Assembly: GCF_035222485.1 (NCBI RefSeq)
Contig: NC_085921.1
Location: forward strand, 744,001-808,000
DNA: 64,000 nt
Source of the DNA: Podospora pseudoanserina
Lineage: Eukaryota; Ascomycota; Sordariomycetes; Sordariales; Podosporaceae
Direction of reading: 5' to 3'
The notes under the pieces were generated by a model. That model was not told the origin of the DNA. It saw only the letters and a list, made by a program, of their open reading frames with translations, and did not search any database. How positions within the stretch are numbered: the first letter of the stretch is position 1; the number at the start of each line of letters is the position of its first letter. Below are positions 23,588 to 34,217 of the stretch, in pieces. The translations under genes and the position numbers were made by a program.

Positions 23588-24928
23588 TCATCCAACCAAC
23601 ATCCAAACACCCCATCCAAGCACCAGGCCGAGGCCCAGCCCCCTCTCTACTCCCTGAACTGGCCTGAACCCAGCACTGGTGCTCCCACAGCAAGGTCTCT
23701 TGACAAAGGTCACGTTGTTCATCCTTGCTGCTACCTCGAAGACACTCCCTGGGTAGTCACCGTAGTTGTAATAATCCACATTCAGGACGTTTGGTGGCCG
23801 GGTCCACTGATCCCGGCAGTTCGCCGCTGCCATGCCCAAACTGCCTTTCCCTGACGCTGCGTTGGTGGTATTCAACGCACTAACCGCCGGCACCAAGATT
23901 GACTGCCCCAGCAAGGACACCTCGGCGTTGAGGTTGTGATTCATGAGATACAGTCTGTTCTTGGCCTGATCCTCTGGCAGATCTGGTGGGCGCTGAACGG
24001 TACATGGGAAGGTATCGTCAAGTGGATCGAAGGGCGTTTCCCACATGGCCGAGAACTCGTCTTGTAGCCAGGGATAGGCAGTGGCGTTGGCATTGTAATC
24101 CAGGAACATGACCACCCTCTGCCCCGTCAAAATCATCTGGGCCAGCGTTGGCCAGTCCTCCAGCGCCATTGGAATGACCGGAGGTGTGTAGATGTATTGT
24201 AGAATTCCGCTACGCTCGATCCAGGGGACGTATAAGTCTGGGTTCGAGTAGTTGCCATTTCCTAACAGGATGGTGACGACATCGTAAGGATGGGCAGACA
24301 CCCATTCTCGAACCTTGCCTAACCAGTCCGTGATAGGGCCAGCGTCGAACAGATCGCAGGAGGTATGGCAGAAGTGTGGCTGGGTGCCGTTGACTGGGAA
24401 CTGAATCTGCCCCTGGAGGAACCGAATTCCATCGTTGAGCTGGTCGGTGACATTATACTGCTGGTTGGCAGCGGCCGAGCCGGCACGAACGAAGGGCGAG
24501 TTGTGGCACCCTACTTCGGTGATGTTGCTGTATTTGCGCTCGCATAGCTCGGGGTAATTGTTGCACGGCCGAGTGTTCGTCGGTCGTGGTGGGGTGGATA
24601 CTGTCGAGGATGCAGTGCCGTTCGTGGAGGTGGTAGCAACAGAAGAGGTGACCGAGCCTGTAAGGGTGGTTACAAGATCTGTCTCGGTATAGTTTGCTGT
24701 CAGAACCCCCAGCGAAGTAGGAAGAGAGGTCGTCGCAAGCGTGATCTTGGAGGAGAAGGTCTGGTAGGTGCCGGTGGGCGTAGCACCGTTGAACGGGATA
24801 GTGCCGCTTTTTGTACCAGTCAGGTAGGTAATGGCCTCTTCGGTGTTCTGTTCGATGCTCTGGCCGGTGACGAGGCTAATGCTGAGGGACGTTGCCCAAA
24901 GCAGACGGGTGAAGCGTTTCAACGCCAT
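23588..24928 (-). CDS. Secreted or GPI-anchored PLC-like phosphodiesterase
   Basis: Single exon, 446 aa, start MALKRFTRLLW at 24928. An N-terminal signal peptide (about residues 1-22, LLWATSLSISLVTG) is followed by a Ser/Thr-rich glycosylation-prone segment (about 60-115). The catalytic-type domain begins at RPCNNYPELCERKYSNITEVGCHNSPFV; GCHNS matches the first His motif of the PI-PLC X-domain superfamily, and FCHTSC supplies a second His. Later motifs include DVVTILLGN, VVMFLDYNANA and NRLYLMNHNLN. The C-terminus ends in a hydrophobic stretch (LGLGLVLGWGVWMLVG) after CCGSTSAG, typical of a GPI-attachment signal. The fungal family is poorly characterised: a phosphodiesterase fold at the cell surface or wall is likely, but the substrate is not known. 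Cys pairs suggest disulfides. Confidence 0.85.
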   Translation of the reverse strand: MALKRFTRLLWATSLSISLVTGQSIEQNTEEAITYLTGTKSGTIPFNGATPTGTYQTFSSKITLATTSLPTSLGVLTANYTETDLVTTLTGSVTSSVATTSTNGTASSTVSTPPRPTNTRPCNNYPELCERKYSNITEVGCHNSPFVRAGSAAANQQYNVTDQLNDGIRFLQGQIQFPVNGTQPHFCHTSCDLFDAGPITDWLGKVREWVSAHPYDVVTILLGNGNYSNPDLYVPWIERSGILQYIYTPPVIPMALEDWPTLAQMILTGQRVVMFLDYNANATAYPWLQDEFSAMWETPFDPLDDTFPCTVQRPPDLPEDQAKNRLYLMNHNLNAEVSLLGQSILVPAVSALNTTNAASGKGSLGMAAANCRDQWTRPPNVLNVDYYNYGDYPGSVFEVAARMNNVTFVKRPCCGSTSAGFRPVQGVERGLGLGLVLGWGVWMLVG

Positions 24929-26043
24929 TATCGTTGTGTTTCCTGAACCCTAAAAAAAGTGCAAAGGGATACAGAGAGGAAGCTTTAAAACCCAAACACG
25001 ACGTCCTGCTCCTTGCCGTGGATCCCGATCTCGAAAGCAAGCAGCCTTAAAACAGGGATGCTGGCACCGCCGCAGCGCTGTGGGGAGCCAAGTCAGAGCC
25101 GAGAGCTTGGAGACCCTTGCAATCGCCAGTGATTATCGAGCGTCGGTCCATGCAACGAAACAACACGAGCTGTTCATTTGTCGACTGCTGGCCGCGCGCG
25201 GTTACCTCGATTTTTGTTTCAACTTGAAAGAGATGCCATCTGATATGTCGGCTGTCCATCGTGTCCTGTTCACTCTCTGCCAGTGTCTTTCTTGCCAATG
25301 ACAGCTCTCAAGCGCGATGACGTCGCCAAAGCTAGCGGCTCTCGGCAACGGTTCAGTGTTTCTGCCAAGGCTGATCGACAGGCTGGTCTGGAACGTCAGA
25401 TTCTGATTGACTGCCGCTCTTCTTTTCTCTTGGAAATCAAGACTTCTTCTGGCTTGTCCTCTGAGCTAGAGACGTGGTATGACGGCCTTTACACTCTGCA
25501 CGCTGCTATCGCTGATTGACCGACAGTTTGACTGCAGCAGTCAGTTTGGGCTGACAGCTCACCGCTGGGATTTTATGAATATCAAATTCAGGGGCCGGCA
25601 TCCAATTGACGCCGGGATGGAGCAGGAGCATCAAGCTCCACCCGCCGGACTGGACCCCCGACGCGCGTAACTGCACCGCCCTCCCTCCACTAAATGCTCC
25701 TTGGCATCCCATCCACAAACGACATCATTGTTTTTGCTTTAATCATCTTTTTTCTTGTCTGGCGATCTTTAATTCTCTTGGTGTAGCTCGCCATCTGTTT
25801 TTTTTTCCTAGTCATAAGCTCGCCCGCTGCATCTCTCGTGGAAACCTTTCGAAGTATCGTGGAGCCGGCATCCCGAGAACCAAGAACCCAAGAACCTTGA
25901 TGACTGCATATCCTCTGGGCTGAGTTTTGTGTTCTTATCTCACCCACTGTAGCCGCATTTCTCGCTCGCGCCGCTCTTACAACCGGACTTGCTTCCGGCT
26001 CACATCTCACATTTCCGGTCAGTGTTTGTCAACAACAGCAACA
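24929..26043. promoter_or_regulatory. Divergent intergenic region with a possible short ORF
   Basis: This 1.1-kb region lies between two outward-facing genes, the PLC-like gene (minus) and the SUR7-type gene (plus), and must contain both promoters. A 73-codon plus-strand frame at 25298-25519 (start MTALKRDDVAKASG) has reasonably biased codons and may be a small gene or an upstream ORF. The leader before 26044 is pyrimidine-rich and ends caacagcaacaATG. Confidence 0.45.
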
Positions 26044-27108
26044 ATGGGCCTCCCGTCAATTCTTAGGCCTCGAAAGAGGAACACAACCACGCCCACCAGC
26101 GAGAAACATGCATCCACTGGGCCTTCAACGCCGACATCCAGGCCAGATTATCAGACTGGAAGTGATACCATTCCACAAGACACACTTCGACGGGTGACCA
26201 AAACCCGCCGCATTTTTGCTTTGACGGCCTCTATCTCATATCTCATCTCATGGGTGTTTTTAGTGCTGGTATGTTATTGTTGGAGAAATCTTCGCTCTTT
26301 GATCACCTTACTGACATGGCTGCAGGTCTTGATTGGCAACACATATCCCAAAGCCGTGCTGTCCGACATCTACTTCTTCAGGCTAGACCTCTCAGACATC
26401 ATCCCCCTGAGCGTTCCCAATGCCAGACTGATCAACTCCATCGCCCAATCCATCGGTCTACACGACTTCTACCAAGTTGGGCTGTGGAACTTCTGTGAAG
26501 GCTTCATCAATGAGTAAGTTCTTTTACTAACAGATACCAGTGTATCTTCATGCTAACCCTATCACAGAGGCATCACTTACTGTTCCAAACCCGAAACCCT
26601 CTACTGGTTCAACCCCGTCGAGATCCTCATGTCCGAACTGTTGGCAGGAGCCACGATTGCCCTCCCCACCGAAATCATTACCATTCTCTCCATCCTGCAA
26701 ATCACCAGTCAGATCATGTTCGGCTTCTTCCTCACCTCTGCCATCCTGACATTCCTTTACATCTTCCTCTCGCCGATCGCCACAAAATCCAAGTGGTACA
26801 GCTTACCACTGTCCATCGGCGCGTTTATCAACATGATGCTGGTAGTGGCGGCAAGCATAGTAGGCACCGTCATCAGCCTGGTGTTTAAGTACGCGGCTGA
26901 AGCGCAGAAGGAGCTCAACATCAAGTCCTATGTGGGCACAAAGATGTTTGTGTTCATGTGGTTGGCCGCTGGGTTCGGTATCATTGGGTTTGCGGTGCAC
27001 AGTGGTATGGGTTGCTGCTGTGTGAGCAGGAGGGATGTCACTACTGGGAGGAGGACGCTGATGCCTGATGGGCAGGGGGTGCAGAGGAAGTCTGTGGTGG
27101 TGAGGTGA
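26044..27108 (+). CDS. SUR7/PalI-family four-TM membrane protein
   Basis: Three exons, 26044-26268, 26326-26513 and 26568-27108, with GTATGT/GCAG and GTAAGT/ACAG introns; 317 aa. The cytosolic N-terminus is basic and Ser/Thr-rich (MGLPSILRPRKRNTTT). TM1 lies around residues 60-80 (TASISYLISWVFLVLVLIG). A long extracellular loop follows with the family-type pattern ...VGLWNFCEGF...ITYCSKP, two cysteines that probably form the conserved loop disulfide. Three more TM segments follow at about 165-200 (ITILSILQITSQIMFGFFLTSAILTFLYIFL), 212-235 and 255-280. The tail is basic. The family includes Sur7 (eisosome/MCC domains, cell wall integrity) and PalI/Rim9 (ambient pH sensing). The length and short tail fit a Sur7-like role better than PalI, but that is inference. 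Confidence 0.85.
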
Positions 27109-29006
27109 ATGACTTAAAGCGAGCGAGTACCAGCGGGTAATTTAGAGCGGAGATGATACCACATTGCATAGTTAGATTTTTTTCATCGGCATTTAAATAG
27201 GAAGGAGTTTGGGGGGTATATAAGATATTATAGGCGCCTACTTCTGGCATACACTACCACCAACCACAGCAATCCATTTCTTCATTATTTTACCTGATTT
27301 ATATAATATATCTCGATCATTCACTCAGTATTATTAGTACCCTCGTAATATTTACCGCCAGTCTACTTGCCATCTATCACTCACTGACTCATATTTCCCC
27401 TATCATCTTGTTCTATCTTTCAAGGACAGTGGATAGACGTTTACTTTTGATGAGGAAGTGTTCATATGTCCAACTCACGTCCTGGCCGAAGTATATCTAA
27501 TTTAAAACATCAGTCTTGGTCGATACCCTACTAGCGGCTCTTTCCAAGTGTATCTCCATTTATTTGCTTATAATCTCTTTATCGAAGGTTCAACATTGTA
27601 CGTGCCCTTGGCTGATGATATCTAGACAGAATCCGATGTTAAACAGACACACCCCAGACTATATCTCGACATTTTTACTATCAGAGATCTCATGTCTGTA
27701 CTATAGTACTAACCTTCCCTTTAAACTAGAAACTCACCACTTCAATATCTCATCACACCAACCAACACAACGCCTCCATCTCTCCCCACCGCTCGAAACC
27801 CCTTGATCCACTCAGCTCTCCACCACCTTCACCACCGCTCGAAACCTTCTGCATCGACTCAACCCCCCACCACCCTCACCGTATCTTAGACCACCATACC
27901 TCTCAAGCATCCAACCGCTCCCACAGAATCCTCCCAGTTTCCGAGAGCAAACCCTTCCAACCTCGTCCTCGACCCATCTTGCATCGCCAAGGTCCATGCT
28001 GCTGCCCCAACCAACGTTGCAACAACCAACTACTCGGTGCGGTGCCATACGAGATGCACTTGAAGCAGCTCCCGCTCGGTGTCTCCCGCCGTGAAAAGCC
28101 CACGATCTGCGAGCTCCCCACGCGTGCGCTCGCGCAGGAGCAACCGAACTGGTAGGTAGGCTAGTTCGGTTGCCTGGGGTTGAGGTAAGGTATCACAGAC
28201 GTGGACAGGCTCCGCTTGTCCAAGAGGACTCTGCGCTGGGCTTCGGAGGGCGTGGCTGTTGTGAAGTACAGCCTGCAAATCCACCGACAAGTCGGCAGCA
28301 TTCTGAATGAGAACAAACACGACATTGCCAACATCTACGACGCCATTCGGGGCCTCGCTTCTGGTCGCCAGTACAAAATGATCAAGTACGTCGACTTAGG
28401 TTATAAACCCGGGGGATTTAAGCAGAATGAAACCGATTCTTATATAAATGGACTCTATCTTGGTGAAAACGCAATGTAACGAAGTATTAATGATATTTGG
28501 ACCATGATAATCATCAGACTGTGTTACGCAGCTTGAACCCCGGGTTTATAGTATAGAGCAAATGACCCAGTGCCAAAATGTCGAAGGATATAGCTAAGTA
28601 AGGTACGTATTATGAACCTTCTTGGCCATTTCAGTAAGATGCCTGCCTTAGGTAGGACAACTATAGACGTTGTGGTCCGACCAAACAATTGGTAAGGTAC
28701 TATCAACAATAGAAAATTGTACCACATCATTCTGCATAATGAACTTCCTAATCGGGCGATCAACACCAAATCTACCTGTTGCGAGCTTGTGAATCCCTTC
28801 ATTCTCGATGTCGACGCTATTGATTGGAGTTGCTGCCTAATTGCCCCACTGTTTCATGACTCACTTCTCACATCATCGCTCTTCATGTCTCAAACATTGA
28901 CCGCTTTATCGAACTCGAACATCACAACTCACTCAGCGTCAAATTTACCTTCCTCACCTCATCACCTTTTCACCACCTCGCAATCAAAAAAATCAGAACC
29001 GCCAAA
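27109..29006. other. Intergenic, AT-rich, with coding relics
   Basis: AT-rich DNA at 27120-27720 is followed by a C-rich segment (27740-27980) and a possible gene relic at 28050-28478. The last 100 bases before 29007 are the CA-rich leader of the HD-domain gene. No intact gene was found. Short inverted matches near 28400-28410 (ataaacccgggg) and 28538-28550 (ccccgggtttata) flank about 120 bp and could mark the ends of a small element. Confidence 0.45.
28050..28478 (+). pseudogene. Possible gene relic
   Basis: Two coding-like plus-strand segments are separated by stop codons. The first (28050-28152) reads ...EMHLKQLPLGVSRREKPTIC... and ends in TAG. The second (28201-28478) contains VVKYSLQIHRQVGSILNENK and then HDIANIYDAIRGLASGRQY before becoming AT-rich nonsense ending at TAA. 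The helical, charged character and normal codon use of the second segment suggest a remnant of a real gene whose ends have been lost. I do not recognise the family. It could also be a chance open frame. Confidence 0.3.
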
Positions 29007-29775
29007 ATGGAAGCCCTCCTCACCGACCCCCTCATCATCTCCGTAACCTCCTACGTAAAAGACTACATGAGAAACTACGACGCCTCCCACGACTTTGACC
29101 GTACGCCATACCTATCCCACCCCAATTCCAAATCCCATGCTAACATCCATCACCAGACATCCAACGCGTCCTCTCCCTCTCCCACCACATCTACGCCCAC
29201 ACCTCCCCTCAACAACAACCCCTAGACCTAAAAGCAATCCACCTCTCCGCCCTCCTCCACGACGTCGGCGATCGCAAGTCCGTTTCCCCTCCCCTCTTCC
29301 TCCCCCAGTGTCTAACCTCAGCAGATACCTCCTCCCAAACCAAGACCCAGCAACCCTCATATCAACAACCCTCCTCTCCTTCTCCTGCCCCCCCTCCCTC
29401 GCCCAAAAAGTCCAAGAAATCTGCCTCGCAGTCTCCTACTCCACCGAAGTCAAAAACCCCCCCCATGTGCAGTCCATCCTCGCCAAACACCCCGAGCTGG
29501 GGGTCGTGCAAGACGCCGACCGGCTCGACGCCATTGGAGCGGTGGGGATAGCACGGATGTTCACCTTTGGTGGGGCAAAAGGCTCCCGCTCGCTGCAGGC
29601 GAGCGTGGATCATATTGATGAGAAGTTGGTCAAGTTGGAGGGGATGATGAAGACTGCTGAGGGAAGGAGGCTGGCGGGGGAGAGGACAGAGAGGTTGGGA
29701 CGGTTTCGGAGGGAGTGGGAGGAGGAGGTGGGGTTTGTGGAAAAGTTGGGGTTGAGTAAGGGGGAGGAGGAGTAG
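29007..29775 (+). CDS. HD-domain metal-dependent phosphohydrolase
   Basis: Three exons, 29007-29100, 29157-29277 and 29325-29775, spliced in frame to 221 aa. The HD-superfamily metal ligands are all visible: SHDFDHIQRV (His on the first helix pair), LLHDVGDRK (the HD dyad), and QDADRLDAIGAVGIARMFTFGG (the C-terminal Asp motif), a combination typical of the YedJ-like hydrolases found in bacteria and fungi. Members are thought to hydrolyse phosphate esters or nucleotides; the physiological substrate is not established. Exon 2 lies between the first and second motif blocks, so both introns are needed to restore the active site, which supports the model. The C-terminal third is a charged helix. 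No targeting sequence is visible. Confidence 0.9.
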
Positions 29776-30643
29776 GTAAATACCTAGGTAAGGTATGTGT
29801 TGTGGAACGTAGGGGTTTAAAGGTTGGATGGGAGTATTCAAGTTGGTAGAAAGGCTGGAACCACACACACACACCAAAATATGAGTGTTTCCCATGTGCG
29901 TAGGTCATGGCTGTTTACGTTCGAGATTTTAATGTCCCCTATCCCAAATCTTTCCTCTTTTTAAATTTTTGTTTATGATGTACGAGAAATAAAAATGGAT
30001 TATATATTTCTAGAAAGTGTGAAACACCATCTTGACGACCCAGCCTGCAAAGGAGCTTGACTTCTGAACCATAAAGGTCTGCCATTATATCTTTTACAAG
30101 ACTAGAACAAAAGATTAAAGCAGCCGAGATTATAACGGGACAGTATGATATAAAATGTGAGATGCTATATTGGTGGAGGAATCGATAAAAATAAAAATAA
30201 AAAGCTGGAAAGACAAACGCTGTGTGACGGGCCGGGAGTCGAAACTGGGTTTTCGCTCAAACTCGGGAATGTAATAACCTCTGTACTACCTCGCCACGGA
30301 ATTGCTTTCGAGAATTCAGGATTAAGTACCGGGCCTGCGTTGAGTTTCAGCCGGTGGGCTCTGGTGACAGGGTGATGTTTTCTTGGCCCAGCTTGGCTGA
30401 AGTTTAAAAACACCTTGGAAAAATAGGGTGGTGGTTGACGACAGCATCAGTGAAATGGACTTGGAAGATCAGTTGTTCTTTTGTCACTGCGTAATTGCTG
30501 AAACTTCTCAAGGCTGGCTCATTATCAATCATCCATCATCAAACATTACACTCAAACCCCAACCCCATCACAACAACCCTAACGAAGTAAACAAGAATCC
30601 CTCAAAAATTAAATATTACCCACCCCTCCCCTATCCAACAACC
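29776..30643. other. Intergenic between convergent genes
   Basis: The 3' flanks of the HD-domain gene (plus) and of the small secreted protein gene (minus). It holds the 10-bp palindrome tacctaggta near 29784, an AT-rich middle, and a decayed tRNA-like segment at 30224-30297. No protein-coding gene is supported. Confidence 0.5.
30224..30297 (-). pseudogene. tRNA-like pseudogene
   Basis: A 74-nt minus-strand segment has tRNA architecture. The ends pair as an acceptor stem (GTGGCGA with CCGTCAC, six of seven positions). There is a D-arm with a 4-bp stem and a loop containing AGAGGTT, and a T-loop-like word TTCGACT followed by CCCGG. The anticodon stem has a mismatch and an enlarged loop, and the 5' half of the T stem is broken (ccagt against cccgg), so it is unlikely to be functional. 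The anticodon is not assignable with confidence. Confidence 0.4.
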
Positions 30644-31093
30644 TTAAAGCAAAAAAGCAGCAACACCACCCAAAACAACCATAGCTCCCGCCGCCTGCTT
30701 CCCAGCCGCTCCAGCAGTAACAGCAGGTGTCTCAGTAGGCACGTAAACAGGATAGGTCTTGGACCCAATAATCGTCACAGTATCCGTGTGATGAGGCTTG
30801 GTATGCGGAGTGTAGACTGACTGAACAGACTGAACAGAAACGACCGTCTTGTGGTGATGTTTGGTACGATACTCCGTCTCGGTCTCGGTGTAGACGGATG
30901 GCTTGACATAAATCTTGGTCTTGTATTCGGTCTCAGTCTTGGTGGGCCTGTTCCAGGTGTGGGTGGTGGTCGTCTCGGTGTAGGGCGGGGTGTAAGTAGG
31001 CTTGATACGGGTGGTGGTGGTTTCTGGCTCTGGGCGGCCGGCGGCAACGGGGGAGGAGGCCATGAAGGCGCCGAGGAGAGAGAAGAGCTTCAT
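30644..31093 (-). CDS. Small secreted, probably GPI-anchored Thr-rich protein
   Basis: Single exon, 149 aa from the ATG at 31093 (MKLFSLLGAFMASSPVAAG). The first 18-20 residues form a signal peptide with cleavage likely after VAAG. The mature part is Thr/Tyr/Lys-rich with recurring ETTTT, TETEYKTK and TETEYRTK blocks, an extended O-glycosylated stalk of the kind seen in fungal cell-wall proteins. The C-terminus is hydrophobic (GAMVVLGGVAAFLL) after a small-residue stretch (TAGAAGKQ), which fits GPI addition. No catalytic domain. It is probably a structural or adhesive wall protein; small proteins of this type are often lineage-specific. An upstream in-frame extension exists but lacks a signal sequence, so the internal ATG is preferred. 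Confidence 0.7.
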   Translation of the reverse strand: MKLFSLLGAFMASSPVAAGRPEPETTTTRIKPTYTPPYTETTTTHTWNRPTKTETEYKTKIYVKPSVYTETETEYRTKHHHKTVVSVQSVQSVYTPHTKPHHTDTVTIIGSKTYPVYVPTETPAVTAGAAGKQAAGAMVVLGGVAAFLL

Positions 31094-33915
31094 CTTGGTG
31101 ATGATATTAGAGTGGTTAGATGGTATGAGTGAAATTGAGAGTTTGACTGGTGTCAACAAACGAATGAAGTGATCAAATGACGGGCACTTGCGATGATGCA
31201 AGAGGAATCCCAGAACTCGGTTACCTTCAGGGGCAGGATTGGTTTATAAGCAACCGCCGGGCGATGTCATGGCCGAATGCATCATCGAGAGAGGATGGCA
31301 GTAAACAAAGGAGAACGTCCAAGCCTCGTGGTGATGTGTACCCGCAAACGTTAGGAAATCCCATGTTGACGAGGCTGAGCTGGAAGAATAAAGAAACCTG
31401 TGTTTACACAGAAATGATGCAGCTCCATATTGACACCGGGGTAGGCCTCGGTTGCGCCATCCTTCACTTGAACAACTGGATGATGTGTTTGCCCCTACCT
31501 ACCTATGTAAAAGGTCAGAGGCAACCCAAGACAAGCCTGCGTGGTGTTCCTCGGCTATGAGAGTCAGTGTGGGCGGAATGTTTCTCGTGGCTTCGCGGGT
31601 CCTGCTACAATACATTCCTGAGTTCACTAGGTAAGTGGCCCACGACATCGATGCGGTCAAAACGCGCCGAATCCGTCACGGACAAAATTCCAGAATGAAA
31701 GTTGAAGCCTGTAAACTCAGTTAGTCGTGTAATTATGATCTGACCGGAAACGGCTGCAGTTAACTGTACCAGCCTGAAGTCCATTTCCGGACGTTGTGCA
31801 GAAACGTAGAGAAGAGTGAGAGTCAGGAGAGTGTCGTAGGTAGGCAACCATGCTAGCTGCTACCATGTCCCGTATTTACACCCCCCAAAGGGCGGACATT
31901 TTGGTTGGTCTTTTAATACAAACGATACCATTGCAATGTAAGAGAAAATGAGGGCGGCACACGAGGTCGCTCATGATCAAATACCAAAGAGGCATTCAAG
32001 CTACCCCCAACCTCAACCTTTCAGGCAGCGGGAAATACTAATCTCGAGTTATCTTTGCTCCTTCCCTGAAAGTCACGTCCTTAAAGCAGGCGTTCTCTAT
32101 CATGCTCCTGCCTACTGTGATCTGTCAATTCTGTCGACGTCACAAATGGCTCAAGCTTCATCGGGTAGTCCCGACACTCGAACCACGCTGCCGGATGCAG
32201 CAGTGTCATACAATATTCTTGTTGCTCTTTGTTGGTCAAAAATAGATGGGATTTCATCAGCTGAGCGCATTGTCATCAACAATGCTTAGTTTTCAGCAAG
32301 CCCTAACTTATACCAACCCTAACCCGAGCACCAGCTACAGCAGTCTTCCATCATCAATGTTTCACTCATTGGAACGAAGCTCTAAGTCATAGTAAGGATA
32401 GTATATAGATGGAACTTCGCTCTGCATACTGTAACTGAAATCGTCAAAGGGCGGTATTTGAGAAGGAGTCTCGTTCCTGCCTTCTATAGGTAACCACATT
32501 CAAAGCCTTGTTCTCCTAAGTAGCAACACGATACTGAAATGGTGAGAAAACACACAGAAACAACCACAACACTACACCTATACCCTCAACAGGTCCCTGA
32601 ATGAACACACCCCAGTGACAGTGGCTCGCTCGCAGGCCGCACTTCGCGCAGGACAAAGATAAGACACTATGGGCTTGCAAGCCACATAATAAGCACTGGA
32701 TTGGCCTGATCAGAGGGCCAGAATTACCTGCACGCGTGCAAGGCACAAAATACATAGAAAATAAAAGTCGACATCTTGTCTAAAATAGAATGTCAGAAGT
32801 AGACCGCTTATATACATGACCCCTGTACTCCCGAATCTACCGAGAGCCGCACCCCAAACCAATACATATTTATCACGCCGCTATTATAACTAGATGATAT
32901 ATATATGCCGGTGATAAACGTTTAGTATCTATGTAACTCCGCCTCCATAAAGCTTTTGCGTGAAATATCCCTTTGTTGAAGTAGCTCTGAATAGCTATAT
33001 ATCTATATATATATATATATGCTAAGTTATAAATATCTTTTAAAATACTCTTCTGATCTGATTTTTCTTCACCGTAATTCCAAGCTCGTATAGTCATCAA
33101 TCCTAGCATTTTATGTCTTAATAAATATCTAATCCCAGTATCTTTCTGTCTAAATAATCAGCTGACTTCAGCTTTCACTATCAAAGCTATATGTAACAAA
33201 AGCTGAAACTATTTATTGTCTTTAAAATGCTTATATTATAGTTTAAAAAACTTAGATCAAGCATTCAAAAGCGAGATTAACATACATAAATTTTTATACC
33301 GGCTGTGACGGCATATAGCTTAAAGCAGGATACTGGGTTAGGGTTGGGAAGACTAGGGCTGAAGATAGGACTATGGCCAATGGGAGAGCAAGAAAAAAAA
33401 GCATAGGCCAGGTGAGGCAACAGGCAGAGCAAGGCATAGATATTTGGGAGAGAGAGCAAGCTTACTACACTTTACTTTTCTTTTCTTTTTAATCTCACAA
33501 TTACTTTAGCTACGGAATACTATATTGACTTTGACTTGTAGTACTTCAGCTTCGTGACAATTGTTTTTATATCTTGCGTTGCGCCTCAGCGCTTTGTTTT
33601 TTTTTTGGATTTTTTTTTTTGGAGAAAAAATTTCCTTATTATAATCCAAGCTTTGTTTCTACTAATCCAAACATATTATATCCAAAAGCTATCTTTAACA
33701 CGCTAGGACAAAAGAGATAAAAAAGCTTAAATTATCGACGTAGGAAGTTTAGATTATAGACGGCAAAAGCTGAAACTAAGTTTGAATTACAGTTAAAAGA
33801 GCTTGGATTGAGTACTAAAATTCTAAAGCAAAAAGTCCCCCGCAGTGTGTAACATGTATAAAAAGCGAAAGATGCGTGCGGTGTGGTGTGTAGCATACAC
33901 AGAAAGCAAAAGATA
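31094..33915. other. Gene-free interval with AT-rich repeat island
   Basis: From 31094 to about 32750 there is ordinary DNA with no supported gene. From about 32770 to 33810 the sequence is strongly AT-rich, with TA runs (tatatatatatatat near 33010), T runs near 33597-33620, and decayed copies of the dispersed repeat (33095-33200, and inverted at 33690-33810). It ends directly beside the tRNA-Pro gene. Confidence 0.55.
33095..33200. repeat. Decayed dispersed repeat, copy 2
   Basis: Contains tagtcatcaatcctagcatt and tatctttctgtctaa, matching the copies at 18.7, 45.1 and 52.3 kb with many transition-like differences. A related inverted segment lies at about 33690-33810 (aagctgaaactaag, aaagagcttggattgag). 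Confidence 0.5.
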
Positions 33916-34034
33916 GGGGCCACCCGGGGATTGAACCCGGGACCTCTCGCAAGCTAGTATTCTGAGAAGAATTTTCACTTTGTAAACATCAGGGTGAGCC
34001 CTAAGCGAGAATCATACCACTAGACCAGCGGCCC
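33916..34034 (-). tRNA. tRNA-Pro (AGG) with 47-nt intron
   Basis: Read on the minus strand, the 5' acceptor strand GGGCCGC pairs with GTGGCCC near the 3' end. The D-arm contains CTAGTGGTATGA, the anticodon stem is CTCGC/GCGAG, and the loop reads TTAGGG before the intron. The T-arm CCGGG-TTCAATC-CCCGG is perfect. The anticodon AGG is at 34002-34000. The intron occupies 33998-33952, starting one nucleotide 3' of the anticodon, the standard position for eukaryotic tRNA introns. The 3' CCA is not encoded. AGG (wobble A becoming inosine) reads the CCU/CCC/CCA proline codons. The gene sits at the edge of an AT-rich repeat island. Confidence 0.93.
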
Positions 34035-34217
34035 TGTTTCCACATCATTTCAGATGTGGATGTCTCTCGGTGGCAGAAGCTCCAGCTAAGTAGCGCCACC
34101 CTGCCAGCTCCGTTTCCCAGCATGATTCAACTCCTAACCCCAATTCATAACCCCAACTATTCACCACGGTGATACCTTCCAGCTTTGGCGTCAATGGATG
34201 CAAATATGGTGTGAGGT

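Noticed and set aside
31177-32300. Several plus-strand frames of 100-127 codons
   Set aside because: Unbiased composition, no start context or domain; upstream flank of the small secreted protein gene is the simpler reading.
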